This document shows positions 17,666-25,868 of a stretch of DNA of 64,000 bases, piece after piece; the first letter of the stretch is position 1; each line of letters starts with the position of its first letter. The DNA lies in the NCBI RefSeq assembly GCF_000767465.1, contig NZ_CP009292.1, forward strand, positions 1 to 64,000. Direction: 5' to 3'. The DNA comes from Novosphingobium pentaromativorans US6-1 (GTDB taxonomy: Bacteria; Pseudomonadota; Alphaproteobacteria; Sphingomonadales; Sphingomonadaceae). Position numbers and translations under genes: made by a program. The notes under the pieces were generated by a model. That model saw nothing but the letters and a program-made list of their open reading frames with translations, was not told where the DNA came from and ran no database searches.

Positions 17666-18760
17666 TCACTCAGGGGCAACGTCGGCGACTGAGGCGCGTT
17701 CGACCAGCTTGTAATCGACGAAACGCGGCACTGCTCCCTGAGCGGACGGCCCCTGAGCGGACGGATTGCGCAGCATGGCAATGAGCAATTCCGTAGCCTG
17801 CTCCGCGATTTCAGCCAGCGGCTGCCGGACGGTCGTCAAGGTCGGCCAGATCTTTATCGCGATCGGCGTGTCATCGAACCCGGTGATGGAAAGATCTTCG
17901 GGAATGCGCTTGCCCAAACGCAGTGCTACGTTGACGAAGGCAGCGGCCATGTCGTCGTTGCCGGCCATGATCGCGGTGAAGGGGCCTTGCGCCACCGGCT
18001 TTTCAGCGGTTCCCAGTTTCCGTTCGGCCAGGACAAGGCCTTCGGAAAAGGTCGGGCGTGCTTGCCAGATGAGATCCGGGTCCTCAGGAATGCCGGCCTC
18101 CCGCAGGGCGCGGCGATAGCCTTCCAGACGTGCCTTGCCGACATGTGTGCCGGGCAGCAGGACAAAGGCGATCCGGCGATGGCCGTGGACAATGAGGCTG
18201 GAGGTAAGCGCGAAAGCCGCCGCCTCGTCGTCGATCCGCACGCAGGCGATATCGGGCAGGGATGTACCCGGCGCCATAGCCACGACGGGGATATTGATTC
18301 GCGCACTCAGGCCGCTGTCGCTGAACTGTTCGCAAAGAGGGGGCGGAAGCAGCAGGCCGTCGAGGCCGGATTCGGCAAATTCCAGGATGTCTTCGAGCGC
18401 GGTATCCGGGTTGTACGGCTGGATGATCAACTGCACGCCGATCCGCGAGGCGGCCTTGAGCGAGCCTACCAGCATCGCGCTGAGCAGTGCGCTGTCCTGG
18501 TCCCGGTGCAGCAATCCGATCCGCAGCGTGCTGGCACTGGCCAGCGCCCGCGCCGCGGCATTGGGCCGATAATCGAGCTCTGCTATGGCCTTGAGCACGG
18601 CTTCGCGCGTTCCGGGCTGAACGCTGACCTTGTTGTTAATGACGTTGGACACCGTCATTGCGGATACCCCGGCCCGCCGCGCTACGGCAGCCATTGTCGC
18701 GCCCTTGGTCGCGCGTTTCCGGGTACGGCCCACCGGGGGGTCTGATGTCTCTGTTGTCAT
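17666..18760 (-). CDS. LacI/GalR-family transcriptional regulator
   Basis: 364 residues. The N-terminal HTH and hinge are clear: TMAAVARRAGVSAMTVSNVINN near 22-43, then a YRPNAAARALAS hinge helix. A periplasmic-binding-type sugar domain follows. The start at 18760 places about 20 extra residues before the HTH. Family members repress sugar-use genes until a sugar binds. GTAGCGCTA sites upstream of the TonB receptor and in the divergent region before the MFS gene are its likely targets. Confidence 0.93.
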   Translation of the reverse strand: MTTETSDPPVGRTRKRATKGATMAAVARRAGVSAMTVSNVINNKVSVQPGTREAVLKAIAELDYRPNAAARALASASTLRIGLLHRDQDSALLSAMLVGSLKAASRIGVQLIIQPYNPDTALEDILEFAESGLDGLLLPPPLCEQFSDSGLSARINIPVVAMAPGTSLPDIACVRIDDEAAAFALTSSLIVHGHRRIAFVLLPGTHVGKARLEGYRRALREAGIPEDPDLIWQARPTFSEGLVLAERKLGTAEKPVAQGPFTAIMAGNDDMAAAFVNVALRLGKRIPEDLSITGFDDTPIAIKIWPTLTTVRQPLAEIAEQATELLIAMLRNPSAQGPSAQGAVPRFVDYKLVERASVADVAPE

Positions 18761-18819
18761 GCATGCCGACCATAAGTTGGCCTTTCGATGATTGACAAGC
18801 CCTCGCAGCGCGGATAGCG

Positions 18820-18833
18820 ATTTAGCGCTACAC
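18820..18833. promoter_or_regulatory. LacI-type operator, site O3
   Basis: ATTTAGCGCTACAC shares the TAGCGCTA core and matches the reverse complement of site O2 at 13 of 14 positions. It lies in the 193-base divergent region between the LacI gene start (18760) and the MFS gene start (18954), so it could control both. Confidence 0.72.
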
Positions 18834-18953
18834 AAATTGGCGCGGGCCATTTGGGCTTTTGCCTTGCGCGCGCTGGAATTTAGGCCGAATCGACCGGCCC
18901 GTAACGAACAGGCATGGGTCCGCGAGGATGGATCCGGCGATGGAGAGATCTTG

Positions 18954-20318
18954 ATGGACGCCACTTCCCACCCAACCGGCCAGCAGGCCCAGGACACGGA
19001 AAGCTGGCCCCCGGCACGGCAGGCGTGGACGGCGGCGTTCCTGCTGATGGCGGCCTACACGCTTGCGTTCGTAGATCGTCAGGCCCTGGCGCTTCTGGTC
19101 CAGCCGATCAAGGAAGACCTGGGAGCATCGGACACGGCCATGAGCCTGCTCTACGGGCTCAGCTTTACCATTTTCTATGTCATTGTCGGGGTGCCGGTGG
19201 CCTGGTTGGCCGACCGCTCGAACCGGCGCAACATCATTGCCGTCTCGATCTTCGTCTGGAGTCTGGCGACTGCAGCCTGCGGACTCGTGCGCAGCTATTC
19301 GGGTCTGTTCATGGCGCGCGTTGCAGTGGGTACGGGCGAGGGTGGGCTCAGTCCCGCGGCCTATTCCATGCTGGCCGACTGCTTCCCCAAGGAACGGCTC
19401 GCGGTCGCCATGGGCATCTATAACATGGGCGTCTATTTCGGCGGCGCGGGCGCCCTGATCCTGGGCGGCCTGATTGCGGCCCAGGTCCCTCCGGGCAGCG
19501 AAATCGTGGTGCCGATCCTGGGAACGATGAAGGGCTGGCACATCATCTTCCTGCTGCTCGGCCTGCCGGGCGCGCTGTTGTCTTTCGCGATGTTGCTTGT
19601 ACGCGAACCGCGACGCCGCGGGACTGGCGCCGGCATGCCGGTCACCCATGCCCGCCTTGGAGAGATCTTCGCGCAACTCGGGCGCCATGCGCGCGCTTAC
19701 TTCGGCATCATCATCGGCTTCTCGCTGATGATTCTTGTCGGCAACGGAACCGGCGCCTGGATTCCCGCCTTCCTTGAGCGCAGTTATGGCATGTCGATTT
19801 CCGAGATCGGCGCATCCTACGGCTGGATGGTGTTCTTCTGCGGGACCACGGGCGCTCTGAGCGGAGGTTTCTGCGCCAGCTGGCTGCAGCGGCGCGGGTT
19901 TGTCAACGGCAACCTGCTGGCAGCGGTAATCGGCTTTTCCGTGCTCATCCCCCTGACGGTCGGATTCCCGCTGATGCCCACCGCGGGCCTCGCTCTCGCT
20001 GGCATAGGCGGCATGAACTTCTTCGCCGGATTCAATTTCGGCGGTGGTCTTGCCGCCCTGCAGGAGCTGACCCCTAACGGGATGCGCGCGCAGGTCTCGG
20101 TCATCTACATGCTCTCGATCAACCTGATCGGTTCGACTCTCGGGCCTACGGCCGTGGCCATGGTGACCGATTTCGTATTCGCCGATCCCAGCCGACTGGG
20201 CGAATCGATTTCACTTGTCTGCGCCGTTGCATCGCCCCTGGCGCTTGTCCTGCTGCTGATCGGCATGTCGGGACTGCGCGCGGCACGCGCCGAGCGCGCG
20301 GGGGGCGAACTGGCCTGA
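18954..20318 (+). CDS. MFS transporter (spinster-like/sugar-acid branch)
   Basis: 454-residue twelve-helix carrier. Helix 1 contains AYTLAFVDRQALALLVQPIKEDL and the following loop reads WLADRSNRRN, the pattern of the sphingomonad MFS group found next to TonB receptors. An insertion of about 15 residues (PPGSEIVVPILGTMKG) lies between helices 5 and 6. Divergent from the LacI gene across operator O3, and followed by the sulfatase gene 58 bases on. Likely inner-membrane importer for the product that crosses through the TonB receptor. Confidence 0.88.
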   Translation: MDATSHPTGQQAQDTESWPPARQAWTAAFLLMAAYTLAFVDRQALALLVQPIKEDLGASDTAMSLLYGLSFTIFYVIVGVPVAWLADRSNRRNIIAVSIFVWSLATAACGLVRSYSGLFMARVAVGTGEGGLSPAAYSMLADCFPKERLAVAMGIYNMGVYFGGAGALILGGLIAAQVPPGSEIVVPILGTMKGWHIIFLLLGLPGALLSFAMLLVREPRRRGTGAGMPVTHARLGEIFAQLGRHARAYFGIIIGFSLMILVGNGTGAWIPAFLERSYGMSISEIGASYGWMVFFCGTTGALSGGFCASWLQRRGFVNGNLLAAVIGFSVLIPLTVGFPLMPTAGLALAGIGGMNFFAGFNFGGGLAALQELTPNGMRAQVSVIYMLSINLIGSTLGPTAVAMVTDFVFADPSRLGESISLVCAVASPLALVLLLIGMSGLRAARAERAGGELA

Positions 20319-20376
20319 CTGCATCGCGGACCCCCGGTCCGGCACCAGAATACACGTTATTTCGGAGATGAATTGC

Positions 20377-21849
20377 ATGCGCGCATTGAAGATTGGCCTG
20401 GCAGCCTTGCTTGCAGGCACGACGCTGAGTCCATCCTTGACCATGGCCGCGCCGCCGCAGCCGAAAGCGGCTCCTGCTGAAAGGCAGTCCGAAGCGCGGC
20501 CGAACGTGGTTGTCATCCTTGTCGACGATCTTGCCTGGACGGACGTTTCGGCCAACGGCGCGAGCACGATCCAGACCCCCAATATCGACGCAATCGGTGC
20601 CGCCGGCGCAACTTTCTCCTCTGGCTACGTGACGGCTTCGGTCTGCTCGGTCAGCCGCGCCGGTCTGCTCAGCGGGCGCAACCCGACGACTTTCGGCTTT
20701 ATGTACAACATCACCGAACGCGGCGCGGTCGACAAGGGCGCGGGCCTGCCGGTTGACGTGCCCACGCTGGCCGAGCGGCTCAAGCCGCTGGGATACGATA
20801 CCGCGGTTTTCGGCAAGTGGCACCAGGGCAGCACTCCGGAATTCTATCCGACCCGTCGCGGCTTCGATGAGTTCTTCGGCTTTCTGGCGGGCGAGAGCAT
20901 TTATGCCACGCCCGATACGCCGGGCATCGTCACGACGCCCACCTCCTTCGACAAGTATCAGCCCAAGGAGCGCGAGGGCGCGCAGCGACTTTTCCAGGGC
21001 CCGGATATGGAGCCGGTTGCGCAGCCTCACAAATATCTGACCGAGGAAATTACCGAGCACGCCGTCGATTTCATCGACCGCAAGGCTGACGGGAAGGATC
21101 CTTTCTTCCTCTACGTGGCCTACAACGCGCCTCACTGGCCCTTGCAGGTGCCCCGGACCTATTACGACCGCCATTCCGAAATCGCCGATCCGGCCCGGCG
21201 CACTTACGTGGCGATGATCGACGCCCTCGATGCAGGGGTCGGCCAAATTCTCAAGGCACTCGACGACAAGGGCCTGCGCGAGGACACGCTGGTCGTATTC
21301 CTCAGCGATAACGGTTGTCCCGTCCAATTCGGCTATTGCACGCAGACCCACCCCTGGGGCGGCGGGAAGTTCACATATCTCGAAGGCGGGATGCGCGTCC
21401 CGTTCATGGCGTCCTGGCCCGGCCATATCGCGGCGGGCCAGCGTATCGCCACTCCGGTCAGCTCGCTAGACATCGTCCCGACGGTGCTCGAGGCTGTCTC
21501 GCCCGGCAAGACGCTGCCCGAGGAACTCGATGGGGTCGATCTGCTGGATACCCTTGCCGGCACGGCTCCCAAGGAGCGCTCGTTCATCTGGGACCAAAGG
21601 CCTGTTCAGGCGCTTCGCCATGGACGCTACAAGCTGTGGCGTTCGCTCGACTGGAAGCAGACCAGGCTCTACGATATCGAAGCCGATCCCTGGGAGCGCA
21701 CCGATCTGTCCGCCAAGTTGCCCAAGGTGACGGCAAAGCTGGTACGCGAGTTGGACAAGTTCGATGCCGCCTTGCCGGAACCCATGTGGCCTGTGCATTC
21801 GACGCGGGAGATCGATGTTATCGGTCGCAAGACCGAATTCGTCTACTGA
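20377..21849 (+). CDS. Exported sulfatase with variant active-site motif
   Basis: Type I sulfatase-family esterase, about 490 residues, with a signal peptide (MRALKIGLAALLAG to about 25). Metal-site Asp pair in VVVILVDDLAWTD, a GKWHQG block and an FLSDNG block are present. The formylglycine site reads VCSVSRAGLLSGR: the Cys (residue 90) and Arg are kept, but the usual Pro or Ala at the third place of C-x-P-x-R is Val. The start at 20377 has GGAG nine bases upstream; ATG 20368 is too close to it. Acts in the periplasm, probably removing sulfate from a glycan before or after GH3 action. If the Cys is not converted, activity would be lost. Confidence 0.88.
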   Translation: MRALKIGLAALLAGTTLSPSLTMAAPPQPKAAPAERQSEARPNVVVILVDDLAWTDVSANGASTIQTPNIDAIGAAGATFSSGYVTASVCSVSRAGLLSGRNPTTFGFMYNITERGAVDKGAGLPVDVPTLAERLKPLGYDTAVFGKWHQGSTPEFYPTRRGFDEFFGFLAGESIYATPDTPGIVTTPTSFDKYQPKEREGAQRLFQGPDMEPVAQPHKYLTEEITEHAVDFIDRKADGKDPFFLYVAYNAPHWPLQVPRTYYDRHSEIADPARRTYVAMIDALDAGVGQILKALDDKGLREDTLVVFLSDNGCPVQFGYCTQTHPWGGGKFTYLEGGMRVPFMASWPGHIAAGQRIATPVSSLDIVPTVLEAVSPGKTLPEELDGVDLLDTLAGTAPKERSFIWDQRPVQALRHGRYKLWRSLDWKQTRLYDIEADPWERTDLSAKLPKVTAKLVRELDKFDAALPEPMWPVHSTREIDVIGRKTEFVY

Positions 21850-21923
21850 TCGGATGAAGCGATTCCGGCATGGCGCGCCGTGCCATGCCGGACGCTTTGG
21901 AATGTCTGCATTCGGGCGACGAC

Positions 21924-22003
21924 GCGGGGAGCGGCTTCAGGATGTTCCGGTCGCAGTTACGGCAATCGGCGGTGAGGCGCTGAAGGCCCTGCACATATCC
22001 GGC
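21924..22003 (+). pseudogene. TonB-receptor plug fragment
   Basis: This short stretch reads RGERLQDVPVAVTAIGGEAL in one frame, the signature of the plug start of sphingomonad TonB receptors, followed by a few more residues. No signal peptide precedes it and no barrel follows. It is a remnant of a deleted receptor gene between the sulfatase and the MFS gene. Confidence 0.75.
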
Positions 22004-22025
22004 AGATCCGCTCTGCTTTTGTTCA

Positions 22026-23261
22026 TCAGACGCTTTCGGTCGCATGCTCAGGATAGGGCGGTAGCTTGGTCAGCATGAAACTGCAGGCAAGCGTGACCGG
22101 GATCAGGCCCAGCAACAGCAGATGATAGCTTCCTGTCAGATCGAAGATATACCCTGCCAGAACCGGTCCGATGCCGATGCAGGCGGCGACGATGCTGGTG
22201 AACGTGCCGTAGATCTTGCCAAGATGGCGCAGGCCGACATAGCGCGTCGTCAGATAGGTCAATGCCTGCAGTTCCGCGCCCGACGCCAGCGCTACAAGCG
22301 ACACCGCAACCAATGCCAGCGGTATCGTCAACGGTTGCAGAAGGACGAGTGCCGCAAGGGCGGGAACGATCAGGATGATCGGGGCGATGATCCGGCCATG
22401 GAACCGGTCCAGCAGCCAGCCCGATCCCAGTTTTCCGAATGTTCCGGCAAATCCGTATATGCCCAGAGCGGCCGCCGCATGCGTCGGCGTCAGGCCCTGG
22501 CTGATGAGGATCGGATTTATATGGACGGCAAGGCCGGCCATGATGATGTTGAGGAACAGAGTGCTGGCCAGGATCATCCGGAACGATCCTGTTCGCAGCG
22601 CCTCTCGCAAGGTTAGCCCCCCGGGCGAAGTCGCGCTGGCCCGCGAACCGTCGATGCTGCGCCGCTTGCGGTCGCCCGCGTCAAAGAAAAACAGATAGAG
22701 GATCAGAAGGACCGCCGCGCTCCAGCCCAGCCCGATCATCGCATAGGCGCTGCGCCAACCGAAATTGTCGATCGCCAACCGTGAAAGGATCGGCGCGCCG
22801 GATGAAGCGAGGCCGAGGCCGGACAGCGTGAACGCAAGGGCAAGGCCTCGCCCACGGGTGAACACGCTTGACACTGCCGTCGTCCAGACGGTTGTCTTGA
22901 TGAACAGCGCCGCCAGCCCGACAAGCGCCCAAAGCGCGAACCACAACGGCAGCATTCCGTTGTTGAGCGAAAGTAATGCGAACGCCAGGCCGAGCATGAT
23001 CGCGCCCGGCAGGGCAAGCGCGCGCGAACCGCGCTTGTCAATCTGGCCACCCATGAAAGGGCCGAAGGGAACTACGAGCATGGCAAAGAGCGTCAGCGCC
23101 GCCGAGGTAGAGGCGCGCGACCAATCGAATTCTTCTGCCACGGGCAGCATGAAAACGCCGAAGGAATAAACTGGCAGGTTCTGCAGCGACGAACCGAAAA
23201 AAGCGGCCATGACCAGCGTCCAGCCGCTCGACCATTCCGGATTGCGGGATTGCCCCTTCAA
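22026..23261 (-). CDS. MFS transporter, monocarboxylate-type
   Basis: About 411 residues with twelve membrane helices. The loop motif GGQIDKRGSR and helix pairs such as WALVGLAALFIKTTVWTTAVSSVFTRGRG match the MCT-like/oxalate-formate MFS branch. The start is uncertain: TTG at 23261 has a G8 run just upstream as a ribosome site, while an ATG at 23324 gives 21 extra residues with no clear site. Its C-terminal end nearly touches the TonB-receptor fragment. Flanked by decayed genes. Confidence 0.83.
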   Translation of the reverse strand: MKGQSRNPEWSSGWTLVMAAFFGSSLQNLPVYSFGVFMLPVAEEFDWSRASTSAALTLFAMLVVPFGPFMGGQIDKRGSRALALPGAIMLGLAFALLSLNNGMLPLWFALWALVGLAALFIKTTVWTTAVSSVFTRGRGLALAFTLSGLGLASSGAPILSRLAIDNFGWRSAYAMIGLGWSAAVLLILYLFFFDAGDRKRRSIDGSRASATSPGGLTLREALRTGSFRMILASTLFLNIIMAGLAVHINPILISQGLTPTHAAAALGIYGFAGTFGKLGSGWLLDRFHGRIIAPIILIVPALAALVLLQPLTIPLALVAVSLVALASGAELQALTYLTTRYVGLRHLGKIYGTFTSIVAACIGIGPVLAGYIFDLTGSYHLLLLGLIPVTLACSFMLTKLPPYPEHATESV

Positions 23262-23534
23262 GAATTCCCCCCCCAAGAAACACGGCCAAGACCTCAACGT
23301 GCCGGCAATGACATGGCAACGCATCCATTACGCCAATCGATTTCTGCAAGGTCTATTACGTCTTCATAGGGACCGGAAGGACATCCCGGCTCGTTCCAAA
23401 CGCCTGCAGTACAATCGAAATATACTCCGATATATAATGAGATAACTGATTTGGAAAGCGGGAACGCTTGCCGCTCCGGAATTATCCAGGAAGTTCTGTC
23501 GTATCACCGAGAGGGCGCACAGCTACCCACACCC

Positions 23535-24338
23535 CTACCAAGAAGCTTCGGTGCAAATCGTCTCCATGAGCGTTGCCTCATCGTTGATCAGGGCGGCGAA
23601 TTCGTTCTCGCGGGCGCGCTTTGAGAAGGTGCCGCCGATCTGCTTCAGAAAGCGGAAGAGGAGGTCGATCATGCGCGCTGACGAAACCGCCTTCTCCGCG
23701 AAACCCGAACGGGACGAAGCGGTCATCGCCGATGACCTTGCGCTGGAGCGCAGCAGTCCGTCTGTGGCGCCTACATCGTCTCGGCCTTCGCCCGGTAATG
23801 GTGAAGTCGTCTTGCCTGAAGCGCAGTAGCAATTCGGTCCCCCGCACGCGCGTCGCTCCTTCGATGTTGACGAGAGGGACGCTGTCAGGTGCGGTTTGTT
23901 GCAGCCGGGTCGCCTTCCGGATATTTGCGCCGCACACTGTCGCATCGCCCAGGCCCAAAAATTGAGCGTTCCGAGATCGGCCAGGGCCGTCTGCACGACC
24001 AGTCCGGCGTCGAAGCGCTCTGTTTCCTGCGTTTGCGTGAATTCCATTCCGTCGGGCGCCGCCCGGCCCGGCAGCACCCAGCCCGTCCCGGCCACCAGCA
24101 TGGCGATGTTCCCGGGGCGCATCATTGCCTTTTCCTCGATCTCCTCGCCCACAATCACCTCGACGCGGTCTGGCTCGTCCTGAACCCGCCGCCCGAACCG
24201 GGTCCCCTGAACGATAATGACGTCTTCCCCTTCCGCTTCCTGGCGATCGACATCGGCCTGCTGTGCGGTGGTAGGAGCGGCAAGGAAAGCGAATGGGACA
24301 GCGCCAAGGACTAGGGCTGTGCGGATACGCGGAGTCAC
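23535..24338 (-). pseudogene. Internally deleted and frameshifted TonB-receptor gene, fused to an unrelated tail
   Basis: From GTG 24338 the reading begins with a signal peptide (RIRTALVLGAVPFAFLAAPTTAQQ) and a plug start containing VIIVQGTRFGRR and NIAMLVAGTG. The rest of the plug and most of the barrel are missing. In another frame, around 23800-23950, a barrel piece appears (VPLVNIEGATRVRGTELLLR). The last about 45 residues (LFRFLKQIGGTFSKRARENE to a stop at 23535) do not belong to TonB receptors; they recall the C-terminus of Fic-family proteins, but only weakly. The whole is not functional. Confidence 0.75.
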
Positions 24339-24385
24339 GGGGCTGCTTCTGTTGAGAAATGCGTCGGACTGCTGCCCGAAATGAA

Positions 24386-24701
24386 TCAGGTCTTTCGATA
24401 TGGGCGGGTCCAGCCCCTGGCCAGATCGCGGCGTGCGTGGCTGAAGATGTCCGCGCTGCCCCAGAGCGCAAACCCGGCCATGCCTGCCCCCTTTCCGAAC
24501 ACGCCCAGCGCATCGGCGAGAAAGTCGAGAGCAAGGGTCGTTTTTCAGCGCGTCGCTGCTGCCGAGCAGGCCGATCAGGTTACCCTCGCCGTTGAGCTTA
24601 GACCCCGCCTCCATGAGAAGTTGGTTCGCAGTTTTCGCCGCAGCCGATGCTTCTTTCGCAATCTCGTTGACGAAAATGTGCTGCGTCTGAAAGCTGAACA
24701 A
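24386..24701 (-). pseudogene. Frameshifted small gene, nuclease-toxin-tail-like
   Basis: Starts MFSFQTQHIFVNEIAKEA and contains GEGNLIGLLGSSDAL, a spacing reminiscent of AHH/HNH-type polymorphic-toxin tips (TQH...NLIGL). One extra base in the T5 tract at 24541-24545 breaks the frame. Removing it lets the protein continue as TLALDFLADALGVFGKG and end at 24386, about 104 residues. It lies just downstream of the Imm11-like gene on the same strand, as orphan toxin tips do in polymorphic-toxin arrays. Toxin identity is a guess. Confidence 0.5.
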
Positions 24702-24757
24702 GATGAGTTAATCTTCGTTCATCGCCCGCCCTTCACGATGGAGCAGGGTGTCAGGCG

Positions 24758-25205
24758 TCAGTCCTTATCCAGTTTTGCCGAAATCAGAGCCTGGGCAAGT
24801 GCATCGGACATGAATGTGTCGTCCTCCCGCACTTCTTCGAGCCAGGGGTCGGGTCCGTCCAGCCCCGCCGGTGAAAGCGCCACCTGCCCCTCGACCCAAT
24901 CCCGCACTTTCCAAATCTGCTGGCCCGTCCTGGAATGGACTGCAAATTTCGCAGCATTCGGGCTGACCTAGGGCACCAGCGTATTCTTCCGCGCCCCGAA
25001 ATTTGAACAGGAAGAACCCGCCCCGATAGGGCGTCTCGAGATCGGCTTTGCAGGCAGGAAACGGCTCCAGGCCGCCCTCGCCAGGGTCGTACCGCGAAAG
25101 GATTTCGGCGAGCTTGCCGCTGACGACATAAATGCCACTTGCGGCAAGAAGATCGCCGACCTTGCTGAAGTATTTCCCATTCCATACCGCCGCTACCTCA
25201 GGCAT
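24758..25205 (-). pseudogene. Frameshifted Imm11-family immunity protein gene
   Basis: From ATG 25205 the reading contains GIYVVSGKLAEILSRYDPG and GGFFLFKFRG, the core of the Imm11 family, then shifts frame at 24967-24968. With one base removed it continues as VSPNAAKFAVHSRTGQQIWK, and on to SDALAQALISAKLDKD at the stop at 24758, giving about 149 residues. The C-terminal SDALAQAL block is also family-like. Imm11 proteins neutralise polymorphic-toxin tips. No good ribosome site: GAGGAG abuts the ATG. A sequencing error is an alternative to true decay. Confidence 0.6.
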
Positions 25206-25213
25206 CTCCTCGC

Positions 25214-25245
25214 GGGGCAGGGGCAGGGGCAGGGGCAGGGGCAGG
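25214..25245. repeat. GGGGCA hexanucleotide tandem repeat
   Basis: Five tandem copies of GGGGCA plus two bases. It lies right before the Imm11-like gene start and, read on the minus strand, would code a Leu-Pro repeat. Such a tract could vary by slippage. Confidence 0.85.
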
Positions 25246-25319
25246 CCGTGGCCGAATCGATACAAGCCAGCTTGTCGCGCCGCCCAGCACCACGAGCACC
25301 ATCAGCGCGGACGATCCGG

Positions 25320-25507
25320 AGCACGGGCATGTCGAGGCCACGGCGTACATCCGGCTTCAAGATGACGTGGTCATAAGGATCACTTCCATCGACGATGGCC
25401 CTCAGTCGCGCGTCGATATGCGTTCGCTCAGCCGGATCGGTGTTGGCGACATTGGTCCGAACGCCCGCCGGATTCGCGAGTTGCTCGCGGACCTCGCCAA
25501 AGCGTGA
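25320..25507 (+). pseudogene. C-terminal remnant of a DUF1499 protein
   Basis: Open reading with EATAYIRLQDDVVIRITSID and then VDMRSLSRIGVGDIGPNARR and RIRELLADLAKA before TGA at 25505-25507. This is the conserved end of DUF1499 proteins (VDVRSxSRVGxxDxGxNAxRI). No start or N-terminal half is present. The following 360 bases up to the TonB gene at 25869 hold only short unrecognised readings. Confidence 0.7.
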
Positions 25508-25868
25508 GTGAGTAGTTTCGGTCGCTTAAGCGGGGACGCGTGTCCTCTCAGCACGGCCTGCCGTGTGGGCGAACTGCTCTATCTGCGGGCACCCGCTGGC
25601 GCCAAGATAGCGCGGGTTCATTCCCTTTTCTTCGTAAATCCCAGCCGAAGGTGCGGCGGTAGGCTGTTTCGATGGCCGGCTCACTTCGCCGGGCGGTGTT
25701 CTGCTGCTGGCGAAGTCCGTCTGCGAGCGAAAGACGAGCGCATAGCACATTTGCAATAATGGCTTGCAGCCGGACTACGGGAAACTCCTAGTCTGCGATC
25801 AAGATCAAATAATTAAAGCCTTTCTAGGGGATGCAGCGCGATTGAAGTGAAAGAGAGAGTGCCCAATA

